A stretch of 31,088 nucleotides of DNA from CAYNST01 sp964399955. GTDB taxonomy: Bacteria > Pseudomonadota > Gammaproteobacteria > Pseudomonadales > Cellvibrionaceae. Made by a program: the position numbers and the translations under genes. Positions 23,055 to 31,088 of this stretch are shown piece after piece (position 1 is the stretch's first letter; each line of letters begins with the position of its first letter). Location: positions 1 through 31,088 of the forward strand of contig CAYNST010000032.1 in assembly GCA_964399955.1 (NCBI GenBank), given 5' to 3'. The notes under the pieces were generated by a model. That model did no database searches and was not told where the DNA came from. It saw only the letters and a program-made list of their open reading frames with translations.

Positions 23055-25415
23055 TTATTCCGCAGCTTTCAATGCGCTGACCATATCCAGCTTCATCAGC
23101 GGGCGGGAGATCAGCAGCGCTGACAGCAGGGTGGCGGCCAATACGCCAATAGCCGCGCTGGCATAGGTTTGTGAGTTGATGATCAAGGGAATGCGATACA
23201 GGTCGGTGGCCATGCCCTCGGACAGCAACCAGCAGAGACCATAACCCAGCAAAAAGCCCAAGGGAATGGCAAGCAAGGTCAACAGCAGCAGCTCGCCAAG
23301 CAGAATGAAAGCCACTTCGTTGCGGGTAAAGCCCAATACTCGCAAACTGGCTAACTCCCGGCCACGCTCCGCAAACGCGATGCGTGCATTGTTGTATACC
23401 ACCGCAAAAGCGATGGAACCGGCCATACCCATGGCAAACAGGTTAAACAAGAGGATGGTCTGATCCATCATCTCATTGAACGCGCTCACGCTGGTTTCTT
23501 TGAAGGTGACACCGGCAACCTGCGGCATCTGCTGCAGGCGGCGATTGAGCGGGCCAGCTGCGGCCGGGTCTACCGCCAGGAACGCGCCACTGACGCTGCT
23601 GCCCTCGCGCAGCAGCCTGTTCAGGCTGGCTTGATTCATGTACGCGCCCACGCCAACAAATTCGGTTACCAAGCCCGCCACAGGAATTTCCAGCTGCGGA
23701 CGGCGCCCTTCCTGCACATCCACTTGCAGGTGGTCACCCACACTAACTCCCAGCATTTTTGCCAGGTGATCCGTCAGTAGCAGGCCCTCTTCCGGTACGG
23801 CCACCGGTTGCAGCGCGTCGTTTAAGATGACGGTCAGCCGTGCGCCCGCAACGTACCCTTGCAGTGCGCCACGGTATTCGCGGTGCCCGTAACGCAGTAT
23901 GGCGGGCGCGGTGCGAAAACCCTCGACCTGACGTACCCCCGGCAGACTGCGCAGTTCATGCAGGGCGCGTCCGTCGGTTGCTTCAATAAAAGTGACGGTG
24001 ACATCCTGTTTTTGCGCCAGTCGGAACTGCACATCCAGCATGAAGTTGATGGCGCCGGTCTGAAAGCCGGTCAGCATCATCATGGCGGTAGCAAAACCGA
24101 TACCCAGAATGGACAAGCCCGCTTTGACCGGCTGGCGTTCAAGATTGCGCAGAATCATGCGGCTGGGCTGGTTGAGCCAGGTGATGCCCAGGCGCTCCAC
24201 CAGGGTTCGGCGAAACCTGGCCGGTGGCTCCGGCCGCATGGCTTCCGCCGCCGGCAGCTTGAACGCATGATTGACCGCGCTCAGAGTACCGGCCACCGTA
24301 GCGCCTGCGGCAATAAGTACGGCACTTGCGGCCACACTCGGGCGCAGGCGAAACTCCAGCCAGGGAAAACGAAAATACTCCTGATACATGCCGGCCATGC
24401 CGCTGGCCATCCACACACCCAACAGCACGCCCACCACAGAGCCAATCAGTACCACCACCATCACCATCATCAGGTAGTGGCCGGCCACAGCGGCACGACT
24501 GTAGCCAAACGCCTTGAGCACGGCCACCTGCTCGCGCTGGGTGCGGATCAGCCGCGCGGCCACCAGGTTCAAGAGGAAGGCTGCCACACCAAGGAATATC
24601 AGCGGCAGGAAAAGCGCCATGGCCTCGATGGACATTAGCTCTTGTTGCAGGTAGTGGTGGGAGATTTGGTCTTCCCGCTGATAGGCACCCAGGCCGCCCC
24701 AGGGCTGTAGCAGCTGATCAAAGTGAGCAATTACCTGCTGCGCGCCGCCTTGCAGTGACAAGGTAGCACTGACGCTGTTGAAAGCGCCGTCCATGCCGTA
24801 AGCGGCCTCCAGTGCTGAGCGGTTCATCCAGATGATGCCGTAGCGGGCGTAATCCGGAAACAGGTCGCCGGGGCGAATCTGGTAAATATATTCCGGCGAC
24901 AGCGCCAGACCGGTGATCAACAGGCGCTGGTAGCGACCGTTGATCACCACGCTCAAGTGGTGCCCGGGTTGCAGTGCGTGCGCCTCGGCAAAGGCTTCAC
25001 TAATGACCACCTGTTCATCGCGCCCGGCTTGCGGCAGTTGGCCCTCGCGCAGATAAAGGCGGTTGAGCTCCGGCTGCCGGCCGTCGGGAATGGACAACGC
25101 CAGGCCGGTGATGGGGTCTTCAAAGCCGGGTATTTGAATGTTCACGGGTGCCTGCACGCGGGTGTCCACCGTGGCCACGCCGGGGGTGTCCCGCAGCCGG
25201 TCCGCCAGCGACTCCGGCGCCCGCTTGAGGTTGGCAAACACTTGGGCAAAGCGCTGGTTCTGGTAGACGCTGTGCTGGCTCAGACGCAGAGATTCCAGCG
25301 CGGTGAGCGACATCACGTACATGGCAACCCCTGTGGCCACGACGGCGGCAATGGCCAGCCCCTGGCCTTTCATGGCCCACAGGTTGCGCACCAGTTTGAT
25401 GTGCAGTGCGCGCAT
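23055..25415 (-). CDS. ABC transporter permease, FtsX/MacB-like
   Basis: A 786-residue permease with duplicated organisation: an N-terminal membrane segment, a large periplasmic domain, then three membrane helices ('MALFLPLIFLGVAAFLLNLV', 'LMMVMVVVLIGSVVGVLLGV', 'SVAASAVLIAAGATVAGTL'), followed by a second copy (a helix, a periplasmic domain and three helices) ending in 'LISRPLMKLDMVSALKAAE'. The FtsX signature 'RTQREQVAVLKAFGYSRAAV' precedes the second helix of the first unit, and 'ERGRELASLRVLGFTRNEV' does so in the second. Two FtsX units in one chain place it with lipoprotein-release and efflux permeases that act by mechanotransmission. It shares one base with the ATPase stop and is coupled to it. 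Substrate unknown. Confidence 0.93.
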   Translation of the reverse strand: MRALHIKLVRNLWAMKGQGLAIAAVVATGVAMYVMSLTALESLRLSQHSVYQNQRFAQVFANLKRAPESLADRLRDTPGVATVDTRVQAPVNIQIPGFEDPITGLALSIPDGRQPELNRLYLREGQLPQAGRDEQVVISEAFAEAHALQPGHHLSVVINGRYQRLLITGLALSPEYIYQIRPGDLFPDYARYGIIWMNRSALEAAYGMDGAFNSVSATLSLQGGAQQVIAHFDQLLQPWGGLGAYQREDQISHHYLQQELMSIEAMALFLPLIFLGVAAFLLNLVAARLIRTQREQVAVLKAFGYSRAAVAGHYLMMVMVVVLIGSVVGVLLGVWMASGMAGMYQEYFRFPWLEFRLRPSVAASAVLIAAGATVAGTLSAVNHAFKLPAAEAMRPEPPARFRRTLVERLGITWLNQPSRMILRNLERQPVKAGLSILGIGFATAMMMLTGFQTGAINFMLDVQFRLAQKQDVTVTFIEATDGRALHELRSLPGVRQVEGFRTAPAILRYGHREYRGALQGYVAGARLTVILNDALQPVAVPEEGLLLTDHLAKMLGVSVGDHLQVDVQEGRRPQLEIPVAGLVTEFVGVGAYMNQASLNRLLREGSSVSGAFLAVDPAAAGPLNRRLQQMPQVAGVTFKETSVSAFNEMMDQTILLFNLFAMGMAGSIAFAVVYNNARIAFAERGRELASLRVLGFTRNEVAFILLGELLLLTLLAIPLGFLLGYGLCWLLSEGMATDLYRIPLIINSQTYASAAIGVLAATLLSALLISRPLMKLDMVSALKAAE

Positions 25416-26152
25416 TACCAGGAGAGTTCACTGGCCGCAACCGGATGCGGGTTGACCACCACCTCAGTCACCCGGCCGTCACTCAAGCGGATCATGCGAT
25501 CCGCCGCATCTGCAATCACCGCGTTGTGGGTGATTACGGCGGTTGCCGTGCCCAGGCGCTGATTAATGTCCTTCAATACCTTGAGCACCAGCACGCCGGT
25601 TTTTGAATCCAGCGCGCCGGTGGGCTCGTCGCATAGCAGCACCTGTGGCCGCTTGGCAATGGCGCGCGCAATGGCCACACGCTGCTGCTCGCCACCGGAG
25701 AGCTGGGAGGGGAAGTGATCCGCCCGCGCCGCCAGCCCCACCAGTTCTAAAGCCTCCATCGGCTCCATGGGATTGCGGGCGATTTCGGTGACTATGGCCA
25801 CGTTCTCGCGCGCGGTCAGGCTGGGAATAAGATTGTAAAACTGAAAAACAAAACCCACATGGTGACGACGAAAATCGGTGAGGGTGCGTTCGTCGGCCCG
25901 GCTCAAATCGCGGCCGCAGTACCAGACCTGGCCGGAGCTGGCGGTATCCAGCCCGCCCAGAATATTCAGCAGCGTTGACTTGCCGCTGCCGGACGCACCC
26001 AGCAGTACCACAAATTCACCGGCGTACAGAGCCATATCCACGCCGCGCAGGGCGTGAATTTCTACGTCGCCCATACGAAAAACCCGGGTGAGCTCGTGGG
26101 TGCGAAATACCGTTTCGCGCTCCGGCACCTGTTCTGGCTTGGCGTGCTGCAT
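25415..26152 (-). CDS. ABC transporter ATP-binding protein, MacB/LolD type
   Basis: A 245-residue ATPase with all motifs: Walker A 'GASGSGKST', Q-loop in 'VFQFYNLIPSLTARENV', ABC signature 'LSGGEQQRVAIARA', Walker B 'VLLCDEPTGALD' and His switch 'AVITHN'. The 'FYNLIPSLT' and 'EPTGALD' forms are typical of the MacB/LolD/FtsE subgroup that works with FtsX-like permeases. It is the first gene of the exporter operon. The start at 26152 has CAGGGA upstream and fits the usual length; an upstream ATG at 26203 is in frame but less supported. The stop overlaps the permease start by one base. Confidence 0.94.
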   Translation of the reverse strand: MQHAKPEQVPERETVFRTHELTRVFRMGDVEIHALRGVDMALYAGEFVVLLGASGSGKSTLLNILGGLDTASSGQVWYCGRDLSRADERTLTDFRRHHVGFVFQFYNLIPSLTARENVAIVTEIARNPMEPMEALELVGLAARADHFPSQLSGGEQQRVAIARAIAKRPQVLLCDEPTGALDSKTGVLVLKVLKDINQRLGTATAVITHNAVIADAADRMIRLSDGRVTEVVVNPHPVAASELSW

Positions 26153-26208
26153 AATGTCCCTGCCCTGGCCGAATGGTCTGAATGTGGCGTCAACGTGTTT
26201 CAATACTG

Positions 26209-26256
26209 AAGACCTGGCGGCCGTTATGCAAGCCCACGGCCAGTCTAGAAGGTCTT
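26209..26256. promoter_or_regulatory. Long imperfect dyad between divergent operons
   Basis: AAGACCT (26209-26215) mirrors AGGTCTT (26250-26256), and the adjoining inner arms GGCGGCCGT (26216-26224) and ACGGCCAG (26236-26243) also pair, with a six-base TCTAGA bulge on the right. It sits between the ATPase gene (start 26152) and the YdjM-like gene (start 26374), so it may be an operator or a leader hairpin. Confidence 0.35.
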
Positions 26257-26373
26257 GCAGTGATGGCGATTGATCTGCATCAAGCGCCGTGTCGGTCGGC
26301 GCTGCCGTTTGCCTCCATCAGCCCGGATGCCCTACTCTGCCCGCCTTGAAGCAACTATTTTTGGAACAAACAC

Positions 26374-27462
26374 ATGGATATTGTCACTCACGGCCTGCTG
26401 GGGGCCTTGACCGCCATGGCCGTCTGCCGCCACCGCCCTATGCGCCAGGCTGCGGTTTGTGGGGCGGTGGGTGGGCTGTTGCCGGATGTGGATGTGTTTA
26501 TCCAAAGCAGCACAGACCCCCTGCTGGTGCTGGAGTACCACCGCGGCTTCACCCACTCACTGGCGTTTGCGCCGCTGGGCGCCTTGTTGGCCACGCTGCT
26601 GCTGGGCGGGCTGTTTGCCGGTGCGGGGCGGCTACGCGGTGGCCTGGGCCGGCAGTTGACCTGGCCGCAGATCTACGCCTTGGCCCTGGTGGGCTACGTC
26701 TCGGCCGTTTTGCTGGACGCCTGCACCAGTTACGGCACGCACCTCGTCTGGCCATTCACTGACAACCCGGTGAGCTTGAGCATTATTGCGGTGATGGACC
26801 CGCTGTTCAGCATAACGCTGCTGTTTTGCCTGGCAGCGGCCCTGGTGCGCCAGAGTTTGCCTCCGGCGTGGCTGGGTTTGGCACTTGCCGCCGGCTACCT
26901 GATAACGGGGTTTGTTCAGCACGGCCGGGCAGAGGCGGCCGCCTGGCGGCTGGCAGAGCAGCGTCAATTGCAGCCGACGCGCATCATCGTCAAACCCACC
27001 ATGGGCAATATCTTGCTGTGGCGCGCGTTGACCGTCGCCGAGCACGCCGTTTGGGCCGATGCGGTGCGCACCGGGATACTGGCGCCCGTAGTGGTATATG
27101 GTGGCGAGCAGGCCGCGCTGATAGACCCGCACAGCTGGGGTGCCCTGCCCGCCGGCTCCCGCAGCTATCAGGACCTGCAGCGCTTTTACGGTTTTGCCGA
27201 TCAGCTGTTGGTGACCCATCCAGACGAACCCAATTTGCTGGGCGATGCCCGCTACGCCATGCTGCCCACCAGCACAGTTCCGCTTTGGGGTATTGTGCTG
27301 GACCCGGCAGAGCCCGAAACCGCAGTGCAGTTTGTAACACGGCGAGAGTTCAGCCCCGCCATGCGCCAGCAATTCATGAATATGCTGCGCGGTGCCGGCG
27401 GTGTCCAAGTTCATACAGGTGCCCAGCCCGGTCAAACCAGGAGACCCCATGCACACGATTGA
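26374..27462 (+). CDS. YdjM-like membrane-bound metal-dependent hydrolase family protein
   Basis: A 362-residue protein whose N-terminal half (about 1-185) matches the YdjM (LexA-regulated membrane hydrolase) family. The conserved polar pattern is present: 'MDIVTHGLLGALTAM', 'GAVGGLLPDVDVFIQ' and 'YHRGFTHSLAFAPLGAL', followed by several membrane helices and 'LLDACTSYGTHLVWPF'. The His and Asp residues in these blocks are the proposed metal ligands. The C-terminal half (about 185-362) is soluble and not recognised. Substrate is unknown. The last 14 bases overlap the start of the next gene, so the operon continues. No LexA box was recognised upstream. Confidence 0.88.
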   Translation: MDIVTHGLLGALTAMAVCRHRPMRQAAVCGAVGGLLPDVDVFIQSSTDPLLVLEYHRGFTHSLAFAPLGALLATLLLGGLFAGAGRLRGGLGRQLTWPQIYALALVGYVSAVLLDACTSYGTHLVWPFTDNPVSLSIIAVMDPLFSITLLFCLAAALVRQSLPPAWLGLALAAGYLITGFVQHGRAEAAAWRLAEQRQLQPTRIIVKPTMGNILLWRALTVAEHAVWADAVRTGILAPVVVYGGEQAALIDPHSWGALPAGSRSYQDLQRFYGFADQLLVTHPDEPNLLGDARYAMLPTSTVPLWGIVLDPAEPETAVQFVTRREFSPAMRQQFMNMLRGAGGVQVHTGAQPGQTRRPHAHD

Positions 27463-27991
27463 CGCTCCACGGGAGCCTAACCCCGCACCGGCCCTGGCCG
27501 AGGCGCAACCCTGGCGGCACATTAGCCCCAGTTATGCCTGGGTGTTGCGCTTTGGCCTGTTAGTGAACGCAGCCTTCCTGACCATCCTGCCCTGGATTGG
27601 CGTTTTCTCGGCCGGCATCCAGCCGCAGGCGTGGATGGGCGCTTCGAGCGTCGCTTTACTGTTGTTCTACCTGATACTGATGCTGGTGTGGGTGCCGCGC
27701 CGGGTGCGCTTGACCCAATATTTGTTGCGCCCGCTGGATGTACACATGCGCACCGGCTATTGGTGGCGCAACACCACCTCGGTGGCCATCAATCGCATTC
27801 AGCACCTGGAGATAACTCAGGGCCCAGTGGAGCGCGCGCTGGGCTTGAGCACACTGGTGCTCTACACCGCCGGTGGCTTCCAGTCTGACCTGAAATTGCC
27901 GGGTCTGGACACCGAGGTTGCCCGCCAGCTAAAAGCCGAGCTACTGCACCAGGTGACTCAAGAGGAGGTCGCTAGTGACACCGGTCAATAG
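27449..27991 (+). CDS. Bacterial PH-domain membrane protein, YdbS-like
   Basis: A 180-residue protein with two membrane helices ('YAWVLRFGLLVNAAFLTILP' and 'SSVALLLFYLILMLVWVP') and a bacterial PH (bPH2, former DUF304) domain (about 85-170: 'PLDVHMRTGYWWRNTTSVAI', 'NRIQHLEITQGPVERALGLS', 'TLVLYTAGG'). ATG 27449 has CAGGAGA upstream, and it overlaps the preceding stop by 14 bases. It pairs with the next, larger PH-domain protein, as YdbS pairs with YdbT in Bacillus. The biochemical role is unknown; in Bacillus the pair has been linked to resistance to a circular peptide antibiotic. Confidence 0.88.
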   Translation: MHTIDAPREPNPAPALAEAQPWRHISPSYAWVLRFGLLVNAAFLTILPWIGVFSAGIQPQAWMGASSVALLLFYLILMLVWVPRRVRLTQYLLRPLDVHMRTGYWWRNTTSVAINRIQHLEITQGPVERALGLSTLVLYTAGGFQSDLKLPGLDTEVARQLKAELLHQVTQEEVASDTGQ

Positions 27992-29468
27992 GTGGCAGCG
28001 GGTCTCACCCGTAGCGCTGCTGTACTTCCTGGTGAAGAACCTGCCCCACCTCGCCAACCTCTGGCCGCTGCTGCTGGGTGTTTGGGTTGCCGGAGAAGAC
28101 TTTCAAAGCTGGTTCTTGAACCGCGGCATCCACCTTGTGGTATTTCTGATACTGCTGGCCGTGAGCCTCAAATACTGGTTTTTTCGATTCAAGCTGGACG
28201 GCGACAGAATTCACCTGCAGAGCGGCGTGGTGCGGCGCACCCGATTGACGCTGGAGTTTGACCGGGTCCAGGAGGCCGACATAGCAGAACCGTTCTACTT
28301 TCGCCCTTTTGGACTGGCGACTCTGGGGCTGGAGAGTGCCGGCTCCAGCCAACAGGAGGTGCACATTCCCGGCCTGCCACTGACCCAGGCCAAATCCATC
28401 AAAGCGCTGATACTGGCGCATCGACAGGCTCAGGGGCCTGACGCGGCGGCAGCCGAAGCGGCACAGCCTGATGATGCACAAGCGCCGGATTACGAACTGC
28501 GTCTGCCGCGCGCGGAAGCCGCGCGCTTCGGCCTGATGAACAACGGGCTGCTGATCTTTCTGCCGCTTATGGCACCGGTCATTCAGAACGGCGGCGCACA
28601 GATAGAGCGCTGGCTGGCAAGCCTGGATGATCACCTTCTGCTGCAACTTCTGCCCGCCGCCGATGACGAGCGGTGGGCCTGGATGGTGGCTGGTGGCCTG
28701 CTGGTGGCGACCGTCGCTATGGTGCTGATTTTTGCCGTGTCAGCGCTGATTGCTTTGGTGCGTTATTGGGACTATCGCCTCACCCGCAAGGGTGATCAGT
28801 ATCAGTACCGCGCCGGCTTGATGAACATAAAAACCCGCAGTTTTCGCGCTCACAAATTACAAATGGTGAGTGTGAGCCAAGGCATCTTCGCCCGAATGTT
28901 GCACCGCTACAGTGTACATATCAGCAAGGCCGGCTCGGTAATGGCGGGCCCGCAAGACAATCAGCGTTTTTTGGTGCCGGTACTGACCGCGCAAAGCCTG
29001 GCAGAGCTGAAACAACAGCTGAATCTGCCTCAGGAGCCGGTATGGGCGCGGGTACACGGGCTGCAAGCCGTGCATTCGGCACTTGCCGCCGGCACCACAT
29101 TTTTTGTTTTGGTGGCGGTGGTTTTGTTGCTGATGCAGCAGAGCTTCCTGCCTGCATTAGTAAGCTACCCCCTGTACGCGGTAATAGCCTGGCGACGCTG
29201 GCAGTGCCTGGGCTATTTTTACAATGGCGAATGGCTGGCCATCAAAACCGGTTTTATTGGTCATCAGGTCCAATGGCTGCCTGTTGTGAAGAACCAGAAA
29301 CTGCGCGTTTCCACATCGCTGCTGCTTCGACCCTGGGGGCTGGCTCATCTGCATATCTGGGGTGCCAGCGGTAAATTGAGCCTGCCATTTGTGCCCATGC
29401 CTTTTGCTGAAACCGTGCGCGACCAAGTGATTGACCGAGTGGCGAGCTTCAAGGGGCGCTGGTTGTAA
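27975..29468 (+). CDS. Bacterial PH-domain membrane protein, YdbT-like
   Basis: A 497-residue protein with three PH (bPH2/DUF304) repeats and several membrane pairs, the YdbT layout. Repeat one lies at about 70-140 ('LDGDRIHLQSGVVRRTRLTL', 'RVQEADIAEPFYFRPFGLAT'), repeat two at about 265-330 ('GLMNIKTRSFRAHKLQMVSV', 'SQGIFARMLHRYSVHI') and repeat three at about 415-480 ('WLAIKTGFIGHQVQWLPVVK', 'LLLRPWGLAHLHIW'). Start is GTG at 27975, six bases after GAGGAGG, overlapping the previous stop by 17 bases. With the YdbS-like gene it forms a translationally coupled pair. Confidence 0.9.
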   Translation: MTPVNRWQRVSPVALLYFLVKNLPHLANLWPLLLGVWVAGEDFQSWFLNRGIHLVVFLILLAVSLKYWFFRFKLDGDRIHLQSGVVRRTRLTLEFDRVQEADIAEPFYFRPFGLATLGLESAGSSQQEVHIPGLPLTQAKSIKALILAHRQAQGPDAAAAEAAQPDDAQAPDYELRLPRAEAARFGLMNNGLLIFLPLMAPVIQNGGAQIERWLASLDDHLLLQLLPAADDERWAWMVAGGLLVATVAMVLIFAVSALIALVRYWDYRLTRKGDQYQYRAGLMNIKTRSFRAHKLQMVSVSQGIFARMLHRYSVHISKAGSVMAGPQDNQRFLVPVLTAQSLAELKQQLNLPQEPVWARVHGLQAVHSALAAGTTFFVLVAVVLLLMQQSFLPALVSYPLYAVIAWRRWQCLGYFYNGEWLAIKTGFIGHQVQWLPVVKNQKLRVSTSLLLRPWGLAHLHIWGASGKLSLPFVPMPFAETVRDQVIDRVASFKGRWL

Positions 29469-29473
29469 CACAT

Positions 29474-29487
29474 TGCAGGCGCCTGCA
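29474..29487. terminator. Perfect 14-base palindrome after the PH-domain operon
   Basis: TGCAGGCGCCTGCA lies six bases past the stop of the YdbT-like gene. A seven-base-arm palindrome without loop is poorly suited to a classical terminator and no T-run follows, so a protein-binding site is as likely. Confidence 0.3.
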
Positions 29488-29601
29488 TGTACCTGACGGG
29501 GCATAGCCGCTAAACTCTCATCGCCTTCGCTTGTTAAGGCCTGCCAGGCAGAAAAGTACAGCCGGCTACGGAAGCACCCTCACACAATTAAGGAGAACAC
29601 C

Positions 29602-30318
29602 TTGTCTGATTACGACCCACAGCCAACACTGGAACCCGATAACGCACCGTCTGTAGAAAAGGCACTGGCGGGCAACTTCCACTGGACAATCGACGGCGTC
29701 ATAAAAGAGGCCTGGCAGTTGCAGAAAGGCGCAAAAATGCACTTTTGGGGGGCACTGATCATCAGTTATGCGTTCATCTTTGCCATTAGTCTGGTGAGCG
29801 ACCTGGCTTTTACGCTGTTTTTACCTGCAACGGCCGCCAACAGTGTGGCGCAGTTGGTGGTTGCTTTTACCACTTGGCCGCTGTTCGCCGGGCTGACCAT
29901 GATGGCGGTAAAACGCACGGTGGATCTACCCATAAACACCACCATGGTGTTTGATTATTACGTAAAAATACTGCCAATATTTCTGCTTTATTTGTTAACC
30001 ACGGTGCTGGTTTCCATCGGCTTTGTTTTGCTGATACTGCCGGGCATTTATTTGACCGTTGCCTACTCCCTGGCGCTGCCGCTGATGCTTGATAAAAATA
30101 TGGGGATCTGGGAGGCACTGGAGACCTCGCGCAAGGCGCTCACCCAGTGCTGGTTCCGCATGTTTGGCTTGCTGCTGCTGATGGGCCTGCTGATGACTGT
30201 CAGTATCATACCGCTTGGCGTTGGCCTGATCTGGACACTGCCCATGATGATGCTGGCCATTGGCCTGGTGTATCGCAACATGTTCAATGTGGAGGAGCCA
30301 AGTGAGCAGCTCTTTTAA
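29602..30318 (+). CDS. Multi-spanning membrane protein of unknown function
   Basis: A 238-residue protein with about six hydrophobic segments: 'FWGALIISYAFIFAISLVSD', 'LVVAFTTWPLFAGLTMMAV', 'ILPIFLLYLLTTVLVSIGFV', 'LILPGIYLTVAYSLALPLML', 'MFGLLLLMGLLMTVSIIPLG' and 'LIWTLPMMMLAIGLVY'. The pattern 'LPGIYLTVAYSLALPL' followed by 'GIWEALETSRKA' recurs in uncharacterised integral membrane families such as DUF975 and YciC-like proteins, but I cannot name it. Start is TTG at 29602, with AGGAG six bases upstream; no ATG is suitable. It lies 133 bases after the PH-domain operon and could be a separate unit. Confidence 0.78.
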   Translation: MSDYDPQPTLEPDNAPSVEKALAGNFHWTIDGVIKEAWQLQKGAKMHFWGALIISYAFIFAISLVSDLAFTLFLPATAANSVAQLVVAFTTWPLFAGLTMMAVKRTVDLPINTTMVFDYYVKILPIFLLYLLTTVLVSIGFVLLILPGIYLTVAYSLALPLMLDKNMGIWEALETSRKALTQCWFRMFGLLLLMGLLMTVSIIPLGVGLIWTLPMMMLAIGLVYRNMFNVEEPSEQLF

Positions 30319-30338
30319 AGGGCCGGCATGCAGGCCCT
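30319..30338. terminator. Hairpin between convergent genes
   Basis: AGGGCC (30319-30324) pairs perfectly with GGCCCT (30333-30338) around an eight-base loop, directly after the TAA of the membrane protein gene and 14 bases before the ispH stop. There is no T-tract; a bidirectional role is possible. Confidence 0.45.
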
Positions 30339-30351
30339 GATCACAGCTGTT

Positions 30352-31088
30352 TCACACGGGCTGCATTTGCAGCTCTGGCGGCATGCGAAATTTTACCGTC
30401 TCCACCACTCCGTCAAGCTCTGACACGGTTACATCGCAAAAGCCCCGCAGTGCCTCAATGACTTCCCGCACCAATTGCTCCGGCGCGCTGGCGCCGGCGG
30501 TTAAACCAACGCGGTCAACATTGTGCAGCCAACGGTGATCCAGCGCGCGGGCGTCACCTATCAGGTAACTGGTTACGCCCATTTGCTCGCCCAGCTCACG
30601 CAGCCGGGTGGAATTGGAGCTGTTGGCGGCCCCCACTACCAGCAGTAAATCCACCTGCGCCGCCAGTTGCTCGACGGCATTCTGGCGATTGTGGGTGGCG
30701 TAACAGATGTCATCGGTGTCCGGCCCCTCAATGTCGGGGAAGCGGGCCTTCAAGGCCGTTATGATCATCTGGGTGTCGCGCAGAGACAGCGTGGTCTGGG
30801 TGATGTACGCCACACCTGCTGGGTTTGGTATCTGCAATGCGTCCACATCCGCTACAGATCCGACCAGGTGCACCCGCCCTTCAATTTGCCCAAGCGTGCC
30901 CACCACCTCCGGGTGGCCTTGGTGGCCAATCAAGATAACATCGTAATTACTGGCCGCGTAGCGGCTGCCGGCCGCGTGCACCTTGCTCACCAACGGGCAG
31001 GTGGCGTCAATGGTTCGGAGGTTGCGGGCCTGGGCTGCATCCTCCACTGCACGAGAAACCCCGTGCGCAGAAAACACCGTTACTGCAC
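30352..31088 (-). CDS. ispH: IspH, 4-hydroxy-3-methylbut-2-enyl diphosphate reductase (5' end outside window)
   Basis: The last enzyme of the MEP isoprenoid pathway, converting HMBPP to IPP and DMAPP with an iron-sulphur cluster. About 245 C-terminal residues are present and the frame is open to the window edge, so the N-terminal 70 or so residues, including the first cluster cysteine, are missing. Visible hallmarks are 'FSAHGV', the second cluster Cys in 'DATCPLVSKVH', the catalytic Glu in 'GHQGHPEVVGT', 'ITQTTLS', the third Cys in 'DDICYATHNRQ' and the substrate-binding 'ANSSNSTRL', all intact. The C-terminus is a typical short acidic/Val-rich tail. Codons continue past 31077, where an internal GTG could be mistaken for a start. 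Confidence 0.97.
   Translation of the reverse strand, partial: AVTVFSAHGVSRAVEDAAQARNLRTIDATCPLVSKVHAAGSRYAASNYDVILIGHQGHPEVVGTLGQIEGRVHLVGSVADVDALQIPNPAGVAYITQTTLSLRDTQMIITALKARFPDIEGPDTDDICYATHNRQNAVEQLAAQVDLLLVVGAANSSNSTRLRELGEQMGVTSYLIGDARALDHRWLHNVDRVGLTAGASAPEQLVREVIEALRGFCDVTVSELDGVVETVKFRMPPELQMQPV

Noticed and set aside
21816..26152. Reading the adaptor gene as part of an RND efflux pump
   Set aside because: The coupled genes are an ABC ATPase and an FtsX-like permease, not an RND transporter.
26632..27522. Minus-strand ORF of 296 codons
   Set aside because: Antisense to the YdjM-like gene, and its translation is Gln/Gly-rich without domain character.
1..31088. CRISPR arrays, tRNA or rRNA genes
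   Set aside because: No regularly spaced direct repeats and no tRNA-like T-arm or rRNA sequence were noticed on either strand.

Overview
The window looks like chromosome from a moderately GC-rich gammaproteobacterium, most likely a polysaccharide-degrading marine or soil member of the Cellvibrionaceae (the Saccharophagus/Teredinibacter/Cellvibrio group). This is an inference. It rests on a secreted lipoprotein with long polyserine linkers and a malectin-type sugar-binding domain, a TonB-dependent receptor, a DUF1631 protein, CbpA/CbpM and IspH. There is no phage, insertion sequence, rRNA, tRNA or CRISPR array that I can see.

Layout: 1-631 has no gene I can defend. 717-3302 holds a CBS-pair protein, an ExoD-like membrane protein on the minus strand and an exported lytic transglycosylase-like protein. 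3350-5039 holds two uncharacterised genes and, between them, an orphan coding tail. 5455-7392 encodes the most distinctive protein: a lipoprotein with a c-type haem domain, a malectin domain and a C-terminal domain I do not recognise, joined by serine runs. 7509-9973 has a small ABM-fold monooxygenase-like protein, a PAS-containing chemoreceptor (Aer type) and a small membrane protein. 10313-12370 is a TonB-dependent receptor and 12718-13650 a glycosyltransferase-like protein. 13990-15269 is the cbpA-cbpM chaperone/modulator pair, followed by a good terminator, and 15668-17824 is a DUF1631 protein.

17845-21461 carries a MAPEG membrane protein, a small lipoprotein, an exported protein with one EF-hand-like loop and a NERD-domain superfamily 1 helicase. 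26152 down to 21816 (minus strand) is a three-gene ABC exporter: ATPase, FtsX/MacB-type permease and HlyD-type adaptor. 26374-29468 is an overlapping operon of a YdjM-like membrane protein and two bacterial PH-domain membrane proteins (YdbS/YdbT-like). A multi-spanning membrane protein follows, and the window ends inside ispH on the minus strand.

Less obvious structure: two related intergenic repeats (about 5101-5219 and 13756-13968), the longer with 16-base terminal inverted repeats and near-identical flanking octamers; a gene at 3350-3793 whose only well-placed start next to a Shine-Dalgarno is ATC; and a 12-residue leader ORF overlapping the start of the glycosyltransferase gene.
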